From positions 1 to 7,629 of the forward strand of contig PASO01000003.1 of the NCBI GenBank assembly GCA_002712135.1: a DNA stretch of 7,629 nt. The letters run 5' to 3'. Below, piece after piece: positions 5,991-7,629 of the stretch. The notes beneath the pieces are model-generated. The model worked only from the letters and a program-made list of their open reading frames with translations. It did not search any database and was not told the DNA's origin. This DNA is from Gammaproteobacteria bacterium. Its GTDB lineage: Bacteria; Pseudomonadota; Gammaproteobacteria; Pseudomonadales; Azotimanducaceae. The translations under genes were made by a program, and so were the position numbers. Each line of letters begins with the position of its first letter. Positions within the stretch are counted from its first letter, which is position 1.

Positions 5991-6026
5991 AGGGAGGACG
6001 AGATGTGGGTTGGAGTTAATTAGTAA

Positions 6027-6599
6027 ATGTCCGGTGCAGAAGAAGAGACCAATACAGAGGTACCGATTGAAGAGGAAGAAACAGGGAGGGTAGAAGAATC
6101 TAAGGAGCCAGAGTCATACGAATTAAATCCAGCTAAGGAGATTGAGGGGCTGCTGGCGGAAGTAGAGTCGCTCAGAGATCAAGCGTTGCGCGCAGAAGCG
6201 GAAATGCAAAACGTTCGTCGTCGCGCCGAGCGGGATGTAGAAAATGCGCACAAATTTGGATTGGAGCGGCTCGTGCAGCATATACTGCCGGTGGTAGATA
6301 GCCTAGAAAAGGCGCTGGAAGCTAAAACCAGTGAAGATGATCCCGTAATTGAAGGTGTTAAGCTCACCTTCAAACTGCTGCAAGATCTACTAACAAAGGA
6401 ATCCATTCAGGTAGTAGATCCATTAGGTGAACCGTTTGACCCCAACCTGCATGAAGCTATGTCGATAGTTGAGAATCCTGATATGGAAGCAAACTCAGTT
6501 TTTGCAGTTGTACAAAAAGGCTACACCCTCAACGAGCGACTGGTTCGTCCAGCGATGGTAATGGTAACCAAGATGCCGGATGACAAGGAAAACCCTTGA
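6027..6599 (+). CDS. grpE: Nucleotide exchange factor GrpE
   Basis: GrpE is a cytoplasmic dimer that releases ADP from DnaK and so resets the Hsp70 cycle. The protein has 190 aa (E. coli 197). Order: an acidic disordered tail rich in Glu (about 1-33), a long coiled-coil helix including AEAEMQNVRRRAERDVENAH (56-75), helices with LPVVDSLEKAL (87-97), and the beta domain with GEPFDPNLHEAMS (134-146), VVQKGYTLNERLVRPAMVMV (161-180). The ATG at 6027 has TGGAG at 6011-6015, an unusually long 11-nt spacing. No better in-frame start is visible. It is preceded by a sigma-32 promoter and followed after 86 bp by dnaK. Its stop codon lies within a second sigma-32-like -35 element. Confidence 0.97.
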   Translation: MSGAEEETNTEVPIEEEETGRVEESKEPESYELNPAKEIEGLLAEVESLRDQALRAEAEMQNVRRRAERDVENAHKFGLERLVQHILPVVDSLEKALEAKTSEDDPVIEGVKLTFKLLQDLLTKESIQVVDPLGEPFDPNLHEAMSIVENPDMEANSVFAVVQKGYTLNERLVRPAMVMVTKMPDDKENP

Positions 6600-6622
6600 A
6601 ATTCGTTGAATAAGGCCAATAT
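6593..6622 (+). promoter_or_regulatory. Second sigma-32-like promoter, for dnaK, overlapping the grpE stop
   Basis: CCCTTGAAA (6593-6601) is a perfect sigma-32 -35. At the same spacing as the promoter before grpE (14 bp after CTTGAA) comes GCCAATAT (6615-6622), which matches CCCCATNT at five of the seven specified bases. The -35 includes the grpE TGA stop (6597-6599). Transcription would begin near 6628 and serve dnaK alone. The -35 is strong and the -10 is imperfect, so this is a moderate call. Confidence 0.5.
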
Positions 6623-6624
6623 AC

Positions 6625-6635
6625 CTACCAGGTAG
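6625..6635. repeat. Palindrome CTACC-A-GGTAG at the predicted dnaK start site
   Basis: This is an 11-bp perfect palindrome with a single central base. As RNA only a 4-bp stem with a 3-nt loop could form, so a DNA operator is the more plausible reading if it is functional. It begins 3 bp after the second sigma-32-like -10 and covers the expected start point, where a bound protein would block initiation. It does not resemble CIRCE. It could also be chance. Confidence 0.4.
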
Positions 6636-6642
6636 AAAATTT

Positions 6643-6666
6643 ACCGAAACCTAGAGGGGTTTTGGT
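6643..6666 (+). promoter_or_regulatory. Stem-loop in the dnaK leader (grpE-dnaK spacer)
   Basis: ACCGAAACC (6643-6651) pairs with GGTTTTGGT (6658-6666) to give a 9-bp stem with one G-U pair, closed by the 6-nt loop TAGAGG. No U-tract follows, so it is unlikely to be an intrinsic terminator. It ends 6 nt before the GGAG of the dnaK ribosome-binding site (6673-6676). Possible roles are a processing or stability element that sets the DnaK to GrpE ratio, or a structure affecting dnaK translation. The hairpin itself is read directly and its role is inference. Confidence 0.65.
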
Positions 6667-6685
6667 GTGAACGGAGAAATTAAAG

Positions 6686-7629
6686 ATGGGCAAAATAATT
6701 GGTATCGACTTGGGAACGACCAACTCCTGTGTAGCGGTTATGGAGGGAAGAGACGCCAAGATTATCGAGAACGTAGAAGGTGATCGCACAACACCATCTG
6801 TTGTTGGCTATGCTGAAGACGACGAGGTCCTCGTTGGACAGTCTGCTAAACGGCAGGCGGTCAGCAATCCTCATAACACGTTGTTCGCAGTAAAACGACT
6901 CATTGGTCGCCAGTTCGAGGACGATGTAGTGCAGCGGGACATTAGTATGGTGCCGTACTCGATTACTAAGGCTGATAATGGAGACGCTTGGGTAGAGGTG
7001 AAGGGTAACAAGATGGCGCCGCCCCAGATCTCTGCCCAGGTTCTGGGTAAGATGAAAAAAACTGCTGAAGGTTATCTTGGAGAGGATATAACTGAAGCGG
7101 TGATTACGGTACCTGCTTATTTCAATGATTCACAGCGCCAGGCAACTAAAGATGCCGGTCGTATTGCAGGCCTTGATGTCAAACGAATCATCAATGAGCC
7201 AACTGCTGCGGCACTGGCCTATGGTATGGATAAGTCTGCCGGTGATTCTACGATAGCGGTATATGACTTAGGTGGCGGTACTTTTGATATCTCTATTATC
7301 GAGATCGCTGATGTAGATGGAGAGAAACAATTTGAGGTTCTATCTACTAACGGTGACACCTTCCTTGGCGGTGAGGACTTCGATTTGCGTGTTATCGACT
7401 ATCTGGCAGACGAATTCAAGAAAGAGCATGGTATGGACTTACACAGCGACCCTCTGGCTCTGCAAAGGCTGAAAGAATCTGCCGAAAAGGCCAAGATTGA
7501 GTTGTCTAGCAGTAGTCAGACTGAAGTTAACCTGCCATACATTACCGCAGACCAGTCGGGACCAAAGCATCTGGTGATCAAGGTTACCCAAGCGAAGCTG
7601 GAGTCATTAGTAGAGGATCTGGTGGAGCG
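6686..7629 (+). CDS. dnaK: Chaperone protein DnaK (Hsp70), N-terminal part, cut by the right edge
   Basis: DnaK is the cytoplasmic Hsp70 that binds exposed hydrophobic peptides in an ATP-controlled cycle with DnaJ and GrpE. The window holds 314 codons, all within the ATPase domain, in one frame with no stop. The residue numbering is the same as in E. coli at key sites: phosphate loop [10 protein letters not shown] with D8, catalytic K70 in FAVKRLIG, E171 in [12 protein letters not shown], and T199 in [15 protein letters not shown]15 is also kept. Further blocks are [11 protein letters not shown] and [15 protein letters not shown]. The ATG has GGAG 9 nt upstream. The gene follows grpE by 86 bp, with its own candidate heat-shock promoter and a leader stem-loop. 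The substrate-binding domain and the expected dnaJ lie outside the window. Confidence 0.98.
   Translation, partial: MGKIIGIDLGTTNSCVAVMEGRDAKIIENVEGDRTTPSVVGYAEDDEVLVGQSAKRQAVSNPHNTLFAVKRLIGRQFEDDVVQRDISMVPYSITKADNGDAWVEVKGNKMAPPQISAQVLGKMKKTAEGYLGEDITEAVITVPAYFNDSQRQATKDAGRIAGLDVKRIINEPTAAALAYGMDKSAGDSTIAVYDLGGGTFDISIIEIADVDGEKQFEVLSTNGDTFLGGEDFDLRVIDYLADEFKKEHGMDLHSDPLALQRLKESAEKAKIELSSSSQTEVNLPYITADQSGPKHLVIKVTQAKLESLVEDLVE

Overview
The window looks like chromosomal core DNA of a gammaproteobacterium with moderate GC content (judged by eye). Its backbone, smpB / ratA-rnfH / bamE / fur / recN followed by hrcA-grpE-dnaK, is a typical gammaproteobacterial housekeeping arrangement. The proteins align closely, from memory, with E. 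coli or Pseudomonas homologues. An hrcA gene next to sigma-32-type promoters excludes E. coli and its close relatives, which lack HrcA. It fits the gammaproteobacterial lineages that kept this repressor. I cannot name a genus.

Layout. Positions 1-56 (minus) hold the first 18 codons of smpB. A 144-bp divergent spacer separates it from a plus-strand cluster of three genes: a sodium:neurotransmitter-symporter family transporter (201-1562), ratA (1562-1993) and rnfH (1986-2261). These genes overlap at their junctions and are probably co-translated. bamE (2248-2592, minus) converges on rnfH with a 14-bp overlap and is divergent from fur (2676-3098, plus). The 83-bp bamE/fur spacer contains a perfect 6-3-6 inverted repeat. 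recN (3089-4744, minus) converges on fur with a 10-bp overlap. The 162-bp recN/hrcA divergent spacer holds two tandem copies of an AT-rich palindrome 22 bp apart. The heat-shock group follows: hrcA (4907-5944), grpE (6027-6599) and dnaK (6686 to the window edge, 314 codons seen).

How it works together. The right third is a protein-folding operon: a repressor (HrcA), the nucleotide-exchange factor (GrpE) and the Hsp70 chaperone (DnaK), with dnaJ expected just beyond the edge. A near-consensus sigma-32 promoter precedes grpE. A second, weaker one with identical spacing overlaps the grpE stop codon. dnaK has a 9-bp stem-loop in its leader. No CIRCE operator is visible, so whether HrcA controls its own operon here is open. 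The middle holds outer-membrane assembly (BamE), iron-responsive regulation (Fur) and recombinational repair (RecN). The left part holds ribosome rescue (SmpB), a sodium-coupled transporter, a START-domain protein (RatA) and a small ubiquitin-fold protein (RnfH).

I see no mobile element, CRISPR array, tRNA or rRNA, no intrinsic terminator with a U-tract, and no gene-free stretch above 300 bp. The window is mostly ordinary. The second-look items are regulatory-scale patterns, not a new gene system.
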